Positions 25,702 through 34,270 of a DNA stretch of 64,000 nt are shown one piece after another (the first letter of the stretch is position 1; each line of letters opens with the position of its first letter). Made by a program: the position numbers and the translations under genes. Under the pieces are notes generated by a model. It ran no database searches, was not told where the DNA came from, and saw only the letters and a program-made list of their open reading frames with translations. Location of the stretch: assembly GCF_900142915.1 (NCBI RefSeq), contig NZ_FRCM01000007.1, positions 248,001-312,000 on the forward strand, in the 5' to 3' direction. The DNA comes from Mucilaginibacter sp. OK098 (GTDB lineage Bacteria > Bacteroidota > Bacteroidia > Sphingobacteriales > Sphingobacteriaceae).

Positions 25702-26907
25702 ATGAATAACAATGCCCTCCTTAAAAAACATCCGGAACTAACCACTTTAACGTTGTGGATAATGACTATTGCAACCAGCCTTGTAGTAGCTAATTTATAC
25801 TATAACCAGCCTTTGCTTGAAGATATTGCCCGCACTTTCAATACAACCCGCGCAAGGGCAGGCCAGGTATCCGTGCTTACTCAAATAGGTTATGCCACAG
25901 GTTTATTTTTCCTTGCTCCGCTTGCCGACATGGTGAAACGTAAGCGTTTAATGATAATTGTTTTTGCATTCATTATACTATCCCTTTTACTTACCGCCCT
26001 GGCTCCAACTATTAATGTGCTTATTTTTGCAAGTTTTTTGATAGGTGCAACCTCCATGATCCCCCAAATATTAGTCCCCATGGCTGCACACCTGGCCAAA
26101 CCTAATGAACGCGGAAAAAAGATCGGGGTTATTATGAGCGGCTTGTTAATTGGAATTTTGCTATCGCGAACCTTTAGCGGTTATATTGGCGAGTATTTTG
26201 GCTGGCGGGCAGTGTATTATATAGCTGCCGGTATAATGTTATTAATGTGGCTGATGATCGGTTTGTTTTTACCCGAGGTTGAGCCAGATTACAAAGGCAC
26301 CTACAAACAATTAATGGCATCACTCGCCCACCTGGTTAAGCACGAGCCTAAATTACGGCTGGCAGCTTTACGCGGTGCCCTCTGCTTTGCGTGTTTCAGT
26401 GCTTTTTGGACTACTATTGTGTTTTTACTAAAGCAAAACTTTAACATGGGCAGCAGCGTAGCCGGGGAGTTTGGTCTTATTGGCGCATTCGGAGCAATTG
26501 CCGCTGGATTAATGGGCAGGTTAAGCGATAAAATGGATGCCTATAAATTATCAGGCTTTACACTGTTACTGATCCTCATCTCATTTATCATCTTTATTTT
26601 TTCGGCACATAGTATTGCCGGTTTAATTATCGGGGTGATTATTATGGATATGGGCGTACAGGCAACCCATATTTCTAATCAGTCGATAATTTTCGCTTTA
26701 AAACCCGAGGCGCGGAACCGCATCAATACCGTTTATATGGTAACTTATTTTATAGGCGGATCTGTTGGAACCTTTTTTGCCACCCAGCTTTGGAAAAGCT
26801 ATCAATGGAATGGCGTATGTATTACAGGGATCACTATATCAATAATAACACTGGTTATCCATTTTCTAAATCATCCTAAACCCGTAAATAAACCTGTAAG
26901 CGCTTAG
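25702..26907 (+). CDS. MFS transporter, drug/metabolite exporter type
   Basis: This 401-residue protein has about 12 membrane helices. The motif-A loop between helices 2 and 3 is visible as LADMVKRKRLMI (about 74-85). The cytoplasmic half-way loop (about 190-215, EVEPDYKGTYKQLMASL) and a second motif-A-like GRLSDKMD also fit. Overall it resembles the YdhP/AraJ-like 12-helix exporters. The substrate is unknown. It starts at the far side of the AT-rich gap and ends with a clear terminator. Confidence 0.88.
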   Translation: MNNNALLKKHPELTTLTLWIMTIATSLVVANLYYNQPLLEDIARTFNTTRARAGQVSVLTQIGYATGLFFLAPLADMVKRKRLMIIVFAFIILSLLLTALAPTINVLIFASFLIGATSMIPQILVPMAAHLAKPNERGKKIGVIMSGLLIGILLSRTFSGYIGEYFGWRAVYYIAAGIMLLMWLMIGLFLPEVEPDYKGTYKQLMASLAHLVKHEPKLRLAALRGALCFACFSAFWTTIVFLLKQNFNMGSSVAGEFGLIGAFGAIAAGLMGRLSDKMDAYKLSGFTLLLILISFIIFIFSAHSIAGLIIGVIIMDMGVQATHISNQSIIFALKPEARNRINTVYMVTYFIGGSVGTFFATQLWKSYQWNGVCITGITISIITLVIHFLNHPKPVNKPVSA

Positions 26908-26963
26908 CTTTTGACTACTGTTTACAACAGGTGTACTAAAATATTATACATTAAACTACACAA

Positions 26964-26992
26964 ATAATCATCCTTCAATACAGGATGATTAT
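26964..26992 (+). terminator. Terminator after the MFS gene
   Basis: ATAATCATCCT (26964-26974) pairs perfectly with AGGATGATTAT (26982-26992), followed by CTTATTTAT. It lies 57 bases past the MFS stop. Confidence 0.7.
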
Positions 26993-27099
26993 CTTATTTA
27001 TGCTGTATATCACCACTTTGTAAAATAAACCTGAGCTAACAATGACTATTCTTTGCTTCAATCAAAATTTTGGCACTGAATTGGACTACTATAAATCAA

Positions 27100-27291
27100 A
27101 TGCAATACAGGATGGCACTTGACAGCAAAAAGAATCGCGAAGGCGAAGAGAAAGAATGGGAAAACCCTGTTGATCCGGCTAAGACTTCGGACGAGCGGGA
27201 TAAAGAGCAGCTTTTAAGACAATACAAAGAAGCCAAGCGCAGGAAAGATAACCTGACAGAAAACAACGAAACTGAAAAACAAACAAAATAA
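27100..27291 (+). CDS. Small hydrophilic protein of unknown function
   Basis: A 63-residue protein if the ATG at 27100 is used. A TTG at 27070 and an ATG at 27112 are also in frame. The sequence is highly charged (KKNREGEEKEWENP, KEQLLRQYKEAKRRKDN), with no hydrophobic segment, and would be a single helix or disordered. I do not recognise a family. A second tiny gene starts 26 bases downstream on the same strand. The two follow the MFS terminator, so they form their own unit. Confidence 0.5.
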   Translation: MQYRMALDSKKNREGEEKEWENPVDPAKTSDERDKEQLLRQYKEAKRRKDNLTENNETEKQTK

Positions 27292-27317
27292 ACCATTAAC
27301 TAAAAGAACACCTACCT

Positions 27318-27479
27318 ATGAAAACTTATAAAAAAACCACCCCCAGTAAATTATTAGCAAATTTTGATGCCGAATTAATGAACTTGCTAACTAACGATTT
27401 GAAGTTATTTATGGCAAGAAATCCATTTTTAATGAGCAAGAAACAGGCTATGGTACAATCTACCCTGTCAGTAGCCTGA
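27318..27479 (+). CDS. Very small ORF, 53 residues
   Basis: This ATG-started frame encodes 53 residues beginning MKTYKKTTPSKLLANFD, with a leucine-rich middle (ELMNLLTNDLKLFMARN) and a basic tail. No family is recognised. Support comes from its place 26 bases after another small gene on the same strand and from a strong plus-strand terminator about 55 bases beyond its stop. It could be a non-coding stretch by chance. Similar short Lys-rich ORFs are common in Sphingobacteriaceae (inference). Confidence 0.45.
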   Translation: MKTYKKTTPSKLLANFDAELMNLLTNDLKLFMARNPFLMSKKQAMVQSTLSVA

Positions 27480-27532
27480 CCATCATATATCTACCTGTTG
27501 AAAAACAGAACTAAAAATTACCTATGAAAACG

Positions 27533-27567
27533 ATAGCGCTTTGCAATTTGCAGAGCGCTATTTTTTT
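27533..27567 (+). terminator. Plus-strand terminator overlapping the 3' end of lpxB
   Basis: ATAGCGCT (27533-27540) pairs with AGCGCTAT (27554-27561) and is followed by a seven-T run. It ends transcription of the small plus-strand genes and overlaps the lpxB stop on the other strand. Confidence 0.8.
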
Positions 27568-28670
27568 GTAGCGTATTTGATGATGAGCGCTGCTGTTTTA
27601 GCCGAAGCGCCTGGTGTGCCCATTTTTACATCAAGCTCATCATAATCACCCATCATTCTGCTCCTGTAGTTTTTGTTATCTATGATCTTATCCAGCTCGG
27701 CAGTTATATTTTCTGTGGCGCAATCTTGCTGGATCAACTCTTTTACAACCAGCTTGTCCATTATCAGGTTCACCAGCGAGATGAATTTTATTTTTACAAC
27801 CAGCCGGGCAATACCAATTGATACCGGGTGCCCCTTATATACAACTACTTGCGGCACATTAAACAGGGCGGTTTCCAGCGTTGCTGTTCCGGATGCCACT
27901 ATTGCCGCATCTGCGTTATTGAGCAGATCATAAGTAGCGTTGAATAAAACCGGGATATCTTTTCCGATGATAAATTGCCGGTAATAGTCCTCCGTAAATG
28001 ACGGTGCGCCTGCAATAACAAACTGATGATTCGGAAACTGATCTGTCACGCCTAGCATTTCAGGCAACAAACGGCTGATCTCCTGCTTACGGCTGCCAGG
28101 GAGCAAAGCAATGATCTTTTTTGGAGGCAGCTTATTATTTATGATAAAGTTTTCGTCGGGTTTAAAAGCCGCCACTGCATCAAGCAAAGGGTTGCCAACA
28201 TAATCAACCTCCATTCCCCACGCTTTATAAAAATCAACTTCGAAAGGCAGGATACAAAACAGGTGATCAACTATCCGTTTTATTTTCAGCACCCGTTTTT
28301 GGTTCCATGCCCAAACTTTTGGCGAGATATAATAGCAAACCAATAGGTTATTATTTTTGGCGAATTCGGCAATTTTTAAATTAAAGCCGGGAAAGTCAAT
28401 CAAGATCAAAACATCCGGTTGCCAGGCGGCTATATCAGCCTTGCAAAACTTCAGGTTTTTTAAAATGGCATTCAGGTTAAGCACAACTTCAATAAAACCC
28501 ATAAAGGCCATATCTGCATAATGCTTTACCAGGGTTCCGCCTTCGGCCTGCATCAGGTCGCCGCCAAAAAAACGAAACTCTGCCTGTTCGTCGCGCTCTT
28601 TTAAGGCTTTCATCAAATTAGCCCCATGCAGATCGCCCGAAGCTTCGCCGGCTACCAGGTAATACTTCAT
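27558..28670 (-). CDS. lpxB: Lipid-A-disaccharide synthase
   Basis: This 370-residue GT19 enzyme joins UDP-diacylglucosamine and lipid X to make the disaccharide of lipid A at the inner membrane. The N-terminal GEASGDLHGANLM motif (about 7-19) is diagnostic. VLIDFPGFNLKIA, YYISPKVWAWNQKR and LLPGSRKQEI follow in order, as in the family, and the donor-site VASGTATLE is present. Length is normal. Its ATG overlaps the stop of the upstream small gene as ATGA, and surE lies before that, so surE, the small gene and lpxB form one operon. Confidence 0.95.
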   Translation of the reverse strand: MKYYLVAGEASGDLHGANLMKALKERDEQAEFRFFGGDLMQAEGGTLVKHYADMAFMGFIEVVLNLNAILKNLKFCKADIAAWQPDVLILIDFPGFNLKIAEFAKNNNLLVCYYISPKVWAWNQKRVLKIKRIVDHLFCILPFEVDFYKAWGMEVDYVGNPLLDAVAAFKPDENFIINNKLPPKKIIALLPGSRKQEISRLLPEMLGVTDQFPNHQFVIAGAPSFTEDYYRQFIIGKDIPVLFNATYDLLNNADAAIVASGTATLETALFNVPQVVVYKGHPVSIGIARLVVKIKFISLVNLIMDKLVVKELIQQDCATENITAELDKIIDNKNYRSRMMGDYDELDVKMGTPGASAKTAALIIKYATKK

Positions 28671-28930
28671 CGCAAATGAACTTTAAAAATGAATACCAGC
28701 AACATTATTATAAAAGTAGCCAGCATGATGCCACGGGCGGTTTGGTCAAGCTCTTTTTTAAGGATAAAACGCATCATTATCAAATTCAAAGCAATAGCTG
28801 CAAAATAGGGCAATGCAGGGCGATTGATGATCTCCACGTTAGTTTTTAATAAATATGCCGCACCCCATGCAATAACAGGAAATATAAGGGCGGCTAAAAT
28901 GCCGGTGATGAAACTATTTTTGTTTAGCAT
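28667..28930 (-). CDS. Small inner-membrane protein between surE and lpxB
   Basis: This 87-residue protein has three hydrophobic helices (about 9-27, 41-55 and 68-83) joined by short basic loops (ILKKELDQTARG). No family is recognised with certainty. It is translationally coupled to lpxB by a 4-base ATGA overlap and starts 3 bases after the surE stop. The context suggests an envelope role, but that is inference. Confidence 0.7.
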   Translation of the reverse strand: MLNKNSFITGILAALIFPVIAWGAAYLLKTNVEIINRPALPYFAAIALNLIMMRFILKKELDQTARGIMLATFIIMLLVFIFKVHLR

Positions 28931-28933
28931 GGC

Positions 28934-29707
28934 TTATATATTAAACTTCCATCCATTTAAAACCTGGATAGCATGGTGTGCCGTCATATCAAACTGTACC
29001 GGCACTACAGAGACATAATTATGTTCCAGTGCCCAAACATCTGTATCCTCGCCATTGTCGCTGGTTTGAAAAACACCGGTGAGCCAGTAGTACGGGCGGT
29101 TATGCGGATCCATCCGCTCATCAAACTCTTCTGCCCATTTGGCATTGGCCTGACGGCTGATCTTTATCCCTTTTATATTATTACCTGCCGGGAAGTTTAC
29201 GTTTAATAAAGTAGCTGTAGGTAAGCCATGCTCCAAAACCTGCAAAGCTATCTCCTTTACATATTTTAAGCAATGCGAAAAATCAGCCTGTAAGGTATAA
29301 TCGTCCAATGAAAACCCGATAGACGGGATGCTTTCAATAGCGCCTTCAACAGCTGCCGACATGGTACCGGAGTATAGTATATTGATAGAATTATTTAAAC
29401 CGTGGTTGATGCCCGAAACACACAGATCAGGCTTTTTCCCTTTAAAAATCTTATTTACTGCAAGCTTAACACAATCAACAGGCGTGCCGGAGCAACGGTA
29501 CATTTCAACCCCTTCGTAAATATCAACCTGGTCTAACCGTAATGGTTTGCCAATAGTAATGGCATGGCCCATCCCTGACTGCGGGCTATCAGGTGCCACA
29601 ACTACAACCCTGCCGATCTCGGCCATGGTATCCATTAAAGCTTTTATACCGGGTGCGGTTATTCCGTCATCATTTACAACAAGTATGGTGGGTTTGGATT
29701 TTTTCAT
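28934..29707 (-). CDS. surE: 5'/3'-nucleotidase SurE
   Basis: I start at the ATG at 29707 (257 residues). The frame is open to 29755 but the extra 16 residues precede the normal start. SurE hydrolyses nucleoside monophosphates. The metal site is visible: Asp13-Asp14 in VVNDDGITAPG, the serine in PDSPQSGMGHAIT (about 39-51) and the asparagine in SGINHGLN. The conserved YSGTMSAAVEG segment follows. Length is typical for Bacteroidota. It is the first gene of the surE - small gene - lpxB operon. Confidence 0.95.
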   Translation of the reverse strand: MKKSKPTILVVNDDGITAPGIKALMDTMAEIGRVVVVAPDSPQSGMGHAITIGKPLRLDQVDIYEGVEMYRCSGTPVDCVKLAVNKIFKGKKPDLCVSGINHGLNNSINILYSGTMSAAVEGAIESIPSIGFSLDDYTLQADFSHCLKYVKEIALQVLEHGLPTATLLNVNFPAGNNIKGIKISRQANAKWAEEFDERMDPHNRPYYWLTGVFQTSDNGEDTDVWALEHNYVSVVPVQFDMTAHHAIQVLNGWKFNI

Positions 29708-29766
29708 TTCATGCAAAATTAATACATTTAACTTATGCCAGCGGATGAAATGCACTAATGCTACCT

Positions 29767-29818
29767 GTTGCCTATCAGCTAGAGACGCGATGCATCGCGT
29801 CTCTAGCTGATAGGCAAC
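29767..29818. repeat. Perfect 52-base palindrome
   Basis: The two 26-base arms are exact reverse complements with no spacer, centred between 29792 and 29793. The core AGAGACGCGA-TG-CA-TCGCGTCTCT recurs in shortened form at 29847-29866. It lies between surE and the acyltransferase gene and looks like a REP-type intergenic element. Such a structure could also act as a barrier to transcription. Confidence 0.9.
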
Positions 29819-29846
29819 CCTGGAAAAACGGATAAATGGCGTATAA

Positions 29847-29866
29847 AGACGCGAAGCATCGCGTCT
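29847..29866. repeat. Second, shorter copy of the GACGCGA palindrome
   Basis: AGACGCGA (29847-29854) and TCGCGTCT (29859-29866) pair around AGCA. The core matches the 52-base palindrome 29 bases upstream, so the two are likely related. It lies just beyond the 3' end of the acyltransferase gene and could help stop that transcript. Confidence 0.75.
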
Positions 29867-29875
29867 CTACAATTA

Positions 29876-31024
29876 TTAAATCACCTTCCTCACTCCCGGG
29901 ATCCTAACAATCCCAGCAGCCAGCAAAAAACTCCCAACAACAGCCAGCGGCCCAACCACTAAAAGTTTTAACGCCGGATCAACTGACCAATCTCTAACTA
30001 CCATTGATAGCGAAATAAGCACCAGCGGGTGAAAAATATAAACAGCAAACGTGTACCGGGATAATTTATCAAGGATGGCTGATGGCTTGTTCCACAGTTT
30101 TTTGCCATAACAAAGTAGCATGGTTATTATTGAAAAGCCAATTACCTGTTCCCAAACTGCGTATAATAAGGACTGCCAGTGCCATCCGCCGGAGAACCAA
30201 CCGAGCGGCATATCCAGTTTTATTTTGATGATATAAAATAAAGGGAAACAAAGGATCAGGAATATTACCAGTATCAGCATTTGTTTACCTGTTTTTGGAG
30301 ATAAAGTATTTAACCAGTTGTTTTTATAAGCCATTAAACCAAATATAAACAGGGCAATATATTGCGAAAAATGCCCCGGCTGAAAGCCAAGCGGCTTTAA
30401 CACCCAGCCAACCGGGAATGTGGTTCTTACCAAGAAGCTAATAAAGCCTACTATTATGGCATGTAAAATGATGATGCCTCCTGACGGTGCCGGCAAGTTT
30501 TTTGAAGCGCTATTTTTTATAACTGCCCGCCATAGTACATAAATAAGCGTAAACAACAAAAGTGCAGCAACAAACCAAAGTACGCCAAAATCAATCCAGG
30601 AATGAAAACCACTTAAGTACTGCATGTAAGTAATATGATGACCTTCCGCAAAATAATAAACCAGGTAACTCAATATAGGTGATAAGATAAGCGAATAAAA
30701 CATCAGCGGCAAACCTAACCGCAGCAAACGATCGCTTATAAAGCGTACAGATCCTTTCTTTTCAAACGAAGGACCAATAAAGCAGGCTGATAGAAAAAAG
30801 AAAAAGCCCATAAAGAAAGCCTGGTTGATAGCCACAAACATCGTCATTGGAATAAGGGCACTTGCGTTGGTTGTTTTTTGACTATAGTACCATCCACCCG
30901 GAGCCCCATAAGTAATAAAAGAATGATGCAGGATCACCAATACGGTAAGCAACACTTTCAGGTGGTTGATATAATAGATCTTTTTAGGCTGTTCGGGAAT
31001 AAGAGCTGATTGTGAAGCAGACAT
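29876..31024 (-). CDS. Acyltransferase family 3 membrane protein
   Basis: This 382-residue protein has about ten membrane helices. The start YYINHLKVLLTVLVILHHSFI (about 17-37, with a histidine pair after helix 1) is typical of acyltransferase 3 / OafA-like proteins, which transfer acetyl or other acyl groups to sugars or lipids in the membrane. Other family features are FFLSACFIGPSFEKKG and the late FAVYIFHPLVLI helix. The acceptor cannot be predicted. It is not clearly in an operon with either neighbour. Confidence 0.85.
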   Translation of the reverse strand: MSASQSALIPEQPKKIYYINHLKVLLTVLVILHHSFITYGAPGGWYYSQKTTNASALIPMTMFVAINQAFFMGFFFFLSACFIGPSFEKKGSVRFISDRLLRLGLPLMFYSLILSPILSYLVYYFAEGHHITYMQYLSGFHSWIDFGVLWFVAALLLFTLIYVLWRAVIKNSASKNLPAPSGGIIILHAIIVGFISFLVRTTFPVGWVLKPLGFQPGHFSQYIALFIFGLMAYKNNWLNTLSPKTGKQMLILVIFLILCFPLFYIIKIKLDMPLGWFSGGWHWQSLLYAVWEQVIGFSIITMLLCYGKKLWNKPSAILDKLSRYTFAVYIFHPLVLISLSMVVRDWSVDPALKLLVVGPLAVVGSFLLAAGIVRIPGVRKVI

Positions 31025-31094
31025 AAGCTTTTGAAAAGGTTAAATAACATCCCAATAGACACTTAATACATTAGATAGTTACAACAAGCACAAA

Positions 31095-31120
31095 AAAAGG
31101 GAGACTCCCGCCTCCCTTTT
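31095..31120 (-). terminator. Terminator after the CsbD-like gene
   Basis: AAAAGGGAG (31095-31103) pairs with CTCCCTTTT (31112-31120). The minus-strand reading ends in a T run, 17 bases past the stop of the CsbD-like gene. Confidence 0.8.
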
Positions 31121-31136
31121 CAAAGTTTAAATGTCC

Positions 31137-31322
31137 TTATAAACTATTGAGCCACTTTACCAGCTCATCGCGCGTTTTTCCTGTTTTTTTCTGAAGCTTT
31201 CCTAAGGTTTCGTCATCCTTACCTTCTTCGTGGATTAGGTCGTCATCGGTTAGATCGCCGTAAGCTTGTTTTATTTTACCCTTCAACTCGTTCCAGCCGC
31301 CTTTTAATTCTAATTTGTCCAT
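31137..31322 (-). CDS. CsbD family stress-response protein
   Basis: This 61-residue soluble protein matches CsbD over its whole length. It opens with [20 protein letters not shown] and has an acidic middle ([18 protein letters not shown]), then a basic end ([13 protein letters not shown]). CsbD proteins are general-stress induced in other bacteria, but their action is unknown. It stands alone with its own terminator. Confidence 0.9.
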   Translation of the reverse strand: MDKLELKGGWNELKGKIKQAYGDLTDDDLIHEEGKDDETLGKLQKKTGKTRDELVKWLNSL

Positions 31323-31382
31323 GATGTTTTTTATTTAGATGTGTTTGAATAACATCCGGGACATCATTTTGGTTTGAGAAAA

Positions 31383-31482
31383 GAGAGACAAGAAGTCAAG
31401 AATCAGGATTCAAGATTAAAAATACAGGGATGGTTCTCATCATTCTTTCTTGATTCCTGACTCTTACAATCTTATCTCTTTC
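31383..31482. repeat. Imperfect inverted repeat rich in TCAAGA/TCTTGA words
   Basis: The left arm (about 31383-31418, with AGTCAAGAATCAGGATTCAA) is complementary with mismatches to the right arm (about 31443-31482, with TTGATTCCTGACTCTTACA). It lies between CsbD and acs. Related word patterns occur at 46069-46215, so this may be a family of intergenic elements. It could also serve to end acs transcription. Confidence 0.55.
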
Positions 31483-31486
31483 CTTC

Positions 31487-33400
31487 CTACAACGCTCCTG
31501 CTTTTATCTCATCAACAACGGCCGGATCAAGCAGTGTAGAGGTATCGCCCAAATTACTGGTATCGCCCTCTGCTATCTTCCTTAAGATGCGTCGCATTAT
31601 CTTGCCAGACCTTGTTTTAGGCAAACCGCTTACAAACTGGATCTTGTCGGGTTTAGCTATAGCGCCGATGATCCGCTGAACGGTCATTACTATATCCTTA
31701 CGCGCAAGTTCTTCATCGCCATGCTGGTTAGGGCAAACCACAAAGGCATATACACCCTGGCCCTTTATATCATGGGGGTAACCAACTACAGCCGATTCAA
31801 CCACGCTGCTGTGCATATTAATAGCATTCTCCACTTCGGCAGTGCCAATCCTGTGACCGGACACGTTCAGCACATCATCAACACGACCAGTTATCCGGTA
31901 ATAACCATCATCATCACGCAGACAACCATCGCCGGTAAAGTATAAGTTTTCGTAGGTAGCAAAATAAGTGGTACGGCAGCGTTCATGATCGCCATACGTG
32001 GTACGCAGCATACCAGGCCATGGGAAACGAATACATAAATTACCGCTTACACCATTACCTTCAACCACTTTTCCATTTTCATCAACCAGAACAGGCTGTA
32101 TCCCAGGCAGCGGCAATGTAGCATATCCGGGTTTGGTTGGGGTGATGCCTGCAATTGGCGAGATCATAAAACCACCGGTTTCCGTTTGCCACCAGGTATC
32201 AACAATGGGGCATTTACCAAGTCCTATTTTTTCATCAAACCAGTGCCAAGCTTCTTCGTTGATGGGTTCGCCTACCGATCCCAATTTTTTTAGCGAGCTA
32301 AAATCTTTTCCTTTTAAAACATCATCGCCAAAGCTCATTAATGAACGGATTGCGGTTGGCGCCGTATATAATATGTTTACTTTATATTTTTCAACTATGT
32401 CCCAAAACCTTCCGGGGGTAGGCCATGAAGGAATTCCTTCAAACATAACTGTTGTTGCGCCCTGGCTTAATGGCCCGTAAGCAATGTATGAATGCCCGGT
32501 TATCCAACCGATGTCGGCGGTACAAAAATAAACTTCGCCCTGGTTATATTGAAAGGCATTGGCAAAGGTATAACCGGTATAAACCATATACCCGCCGCAG
32601 GTATGCACCACACCTTTTGGCTTGCCGGTTGAGCCGGATGTGTAAAGAATAAATAACATATCTTCCGCATCCATCTCTTCTGCAGGGCATTCTAAATTTC
32701 CCTGTGTTTCAACTTTCTTTATTTCATCTTCCCACCAAACATCACGGCCCTTGATCATTGAAACCGGCGTGCGGCTGCGGGTAAGCACAATAACTTTTTC
32801 AATGGTAGGGCATTGTACCAATGCATCGTCAATAATGCCTTTTAAAGGAATAGGTTTATTACCGCGAAAGCCACCATCGGCAGTAATAACAAGCTTACAG
32901 GTGGCATCATTGATCCGGTCGGCAATTGATTGTGCCGAAAAGCCGCCAAATACTACGGAATGGATAGCACCTATGCGGGCGCAGGCTAAAACCGCAATTG
33001 CCAGCTCAGGCACCATGGGCATATAGATACAAACCCTGTCGCCTTTTTTTACGCCGTTATTTTTTAGCACATTGGCAAACTGGCAAACTTTATTATGCAG
33101 CTGGCGGTAGGTTAAAACCCTGTGATCTTCCTGCGGATCATTAGGTTCCCATAAAATAGCAGGCTTATCGCCTAAAGTTTCCAGGTGACGATCAAGACAA
33201 TTCTCGGTAATATTAAGTTTTGCGCCCTGGAACCATTTAATGTTTGGTTCTTTAAAATTCCATTCAAGCACTTTGTCCCACTTTTTGCGCCACAAAAAAT
33301 TGCTGGCTATGCCTTCCCAAAACTCTTCAGGATTAGTTACGCTTTGCTGGTAAACTTGTTTGTATTCTTCAAAAGATGCGATCTTCATTGCGGTTTTCAT
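31487..33400 (-). CDS. acs: Acetyl-CoA synthetase
   Basis: This 637-residue enzyme activates acetate with ATP and CoA. The AMP-binding core has YTSGSTGKPKG at 253-263, WWQTETGG and YFTGDGCLRDDDGYY. The C-terminal TRSGKIMRRILR has Lys600, the usual acetylation-regulated lysine. The N-terminal ACAS_N region is present (FWEGIASNFLWRKKWDKVLE). Length and motifs are complete. It is divergent from the ribosomal protein genes across a 283-base gap. It lets the cell use acetate and recycle acetyl units. Confidence 0.97.
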   Translation of the reverse strand: MKTAMKIASFEEYKQVYQQSVTNPEEFWEGIASNFLWRKKWDKVLEWNFKEPNIKWFQGAKLNITENCLDRHLETLGDKPAILWEPNDPQEDHRVLTYRQLHNKVCQFANVLKNNGVKKGDRVCIYMPMVPELAIAVLACARIGAIHSVVFGGFSAQSIADRINDATCKLVITADGGFRGNKPIPLKGIIDDALVQCPTIEKVIVLTRSRTPVSMIKGRDVWWEDEIKKVETQGNLECPAEEMDAEDMLFILYTSGSTGKPKGVVHTCGGYMVYTGYTFANAFQYNQGEVYFCTADIGWITGHSYIAYGPLSQGATTVMFEGIPSWPTPGRFWDIVEKYKVNILYTAPTAIRSLMSFGDDVLKGKDFSSLKKLGSVGEPINEEAWHWFDEKIGLGKCPIVDTWWQTETGGFMISPIAGITPTKPGYATLPLPGIQPVLVDENGKVVEGNGVSGNLCIRFPWPGMLRTTYGDHERCRTTYFATYENLYFTGDGCLRDDDGYYRITGRVDDVLNVSGHRIGTAEVENAINMHSSVVESAVVGYPHDIKGQGVYAFVVCPNQHGDEELARKDIVMTVQRIIGAIAKPDKIQFVSGLPKTRSGKIMRRILRKIAEGDTSNLGDTSTLLDPAVVDEIKAGAL

Positions 33401-33473
33401 AGTATCTGGAATTGGTGGGCGAAAATTACTAATTTCCGGTTTAATAGCTTGTATTAAATAAAGATTTATATAA

Positions 33474-33504
33474 ATTTTAAAAAGTATTACTATCTTTTTA
33501 AAAT
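33474..33504. promoter_or_regulatory. AT-rich inverted repeat in the acs/rpmB divergent gap
   Basis: ATTTTAAAAAG (33474-33484) and CTTTTTAAAAT (33494-33504) are perfect inverted copies with a 9-base spacer. It lies 74 bases upstream of the acs ATG, so it could be an operator, but such AT-only words also arise by chance. Confidence 0.35.
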
Positions 33505-33613
33505 ATCAACATAAGCTATCTCTCCTTTGCCTTATATAAACAATGCTTTTACCAGTCAGTTTTTCCACTGAAACAACCGAATAAATATATTTTCAAATAT
33601 TTTCAAAACTGTA

Positions 33614-33644
33614 TTGCCTATTTCACATAAAATCCTGATATTTG
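33614..33644 (+). promoter_or_regulatory. Candidate promoter for the L28-L33-bL38 genes
   Basis: TTG at 33614-33616 and GATATTTG ending at 33644 have about the right spacing for the Bacteroidota -33/-7 elements. The -7 word has one mismatch to TAnnTTTG. It leaves a leader of about 35 bases before the L28 ATG. Confidence 0.45.
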
Positions 33645-33683
33645 CAAACTCTTTACAAAAAGGGATAATTAAAAAGATTTGTC

Positions 33684-33917
33684 ATGTCAAGAATTTGTGA
33701 TCTAACAGGAAAAAGATCTTTAGTAGGTAACAACGTTTCTAACTCAAACGTTAAAACCAAACGCAGATTTCATCCAAACTTAAAACTTAAGAAGTTTTAT
33801 ATTCCTGAGGAAGATAAATGGATAACCTTAAAGGTATCTACTTCAGCTGTTAAAACTATCAGCAAAAATGGTATAACTGCTTGTATCAATAAATTTGTAA
33901 AAAAAGGATACATTTAG
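33684..33917 (+). CDS. rpmB: 50S ribosomal protein L28 (bL28)
   Basis: This 77-residue protein starts [11 protein letters not shown] and continues with [19 protein letters not shown], the two signatures of bL28. It has the four-strand layout and the [16 protein letters not shown] segment near the end. It is the first of three small ribosomal genes followed by ftsY, a common order in Bacteroidota. The gap to L33 is about 100 bases and contains repeated ATTGGTTGATTAAG words. Confidence 0.97.
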   Translation: MSRICDLTGKRSLVGNNVSNSNVKTKRRFHPNLKLKKFYIPEEDKWITLKVSTSAVKTISKNGITACINKFVKKGYI

Positions 33918-34022
33918 TAGAAGGTTAATTGGTTGATTAAGTTTATTGGGTTGATTAAGTTCAGGATACCAATTGCTACAAATCACTAATTCACTCATTC
34001 GCTAATTCAATAAATAAAGAAA

Positions 34023-34205
34023 ATGGCTAAGAAAGGCAATAGAGTTCAGGTAATTTTAGAATGCACCGAGCATAAAACAAGCGGCATGCCTGGTATGTCT
34101 CGTTATATTACCACTAAGAACAAGAAAAATACAACAGAAAGACTGGAAATGAAGAAATTCAACCCGGTTTTAAGAAAAGTAACTGTTCATAAAGAAATTA
34201 AGTAA
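34023..34205 (+). CDS. rpmG: 50S ribosomal protein L33 (bL33)
   Basis: This 60-residue protein matches bL33: [15 protein letters not shown], then [23 protein letters not shown]. The CxxC pairs of the zinc-binding form are missing: position 14 has a lone cysteine and no second pair is seen, so this is the zinc-free type. It sits between L28 and bL38. Confidence 0.96.
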   Translation: MAKKGNRVQVILECTEHKTSGMPGMSRYITTKNKKNTTERLEMKKFNPVLRKVTVHKEIK

Positions 34206-34270
34206 TTAACTGATTAAGCTGATTGAAAATCGCTAATTCATTAAATCACTAATTCAAAAAATAAAAAGAC

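Noticed and set aside
27524-27568. A 14-codon frame starting ATGAAAACG
   Set aside because: It is fully contained in the terminator stem and T run, so it is better explained as the terminator.
31998-32480. 160-codon plus-strand frame opposite acs
   Set aside because: Antisense to acetyl-CoA synthetase motifs; no start context and no family-like residues.
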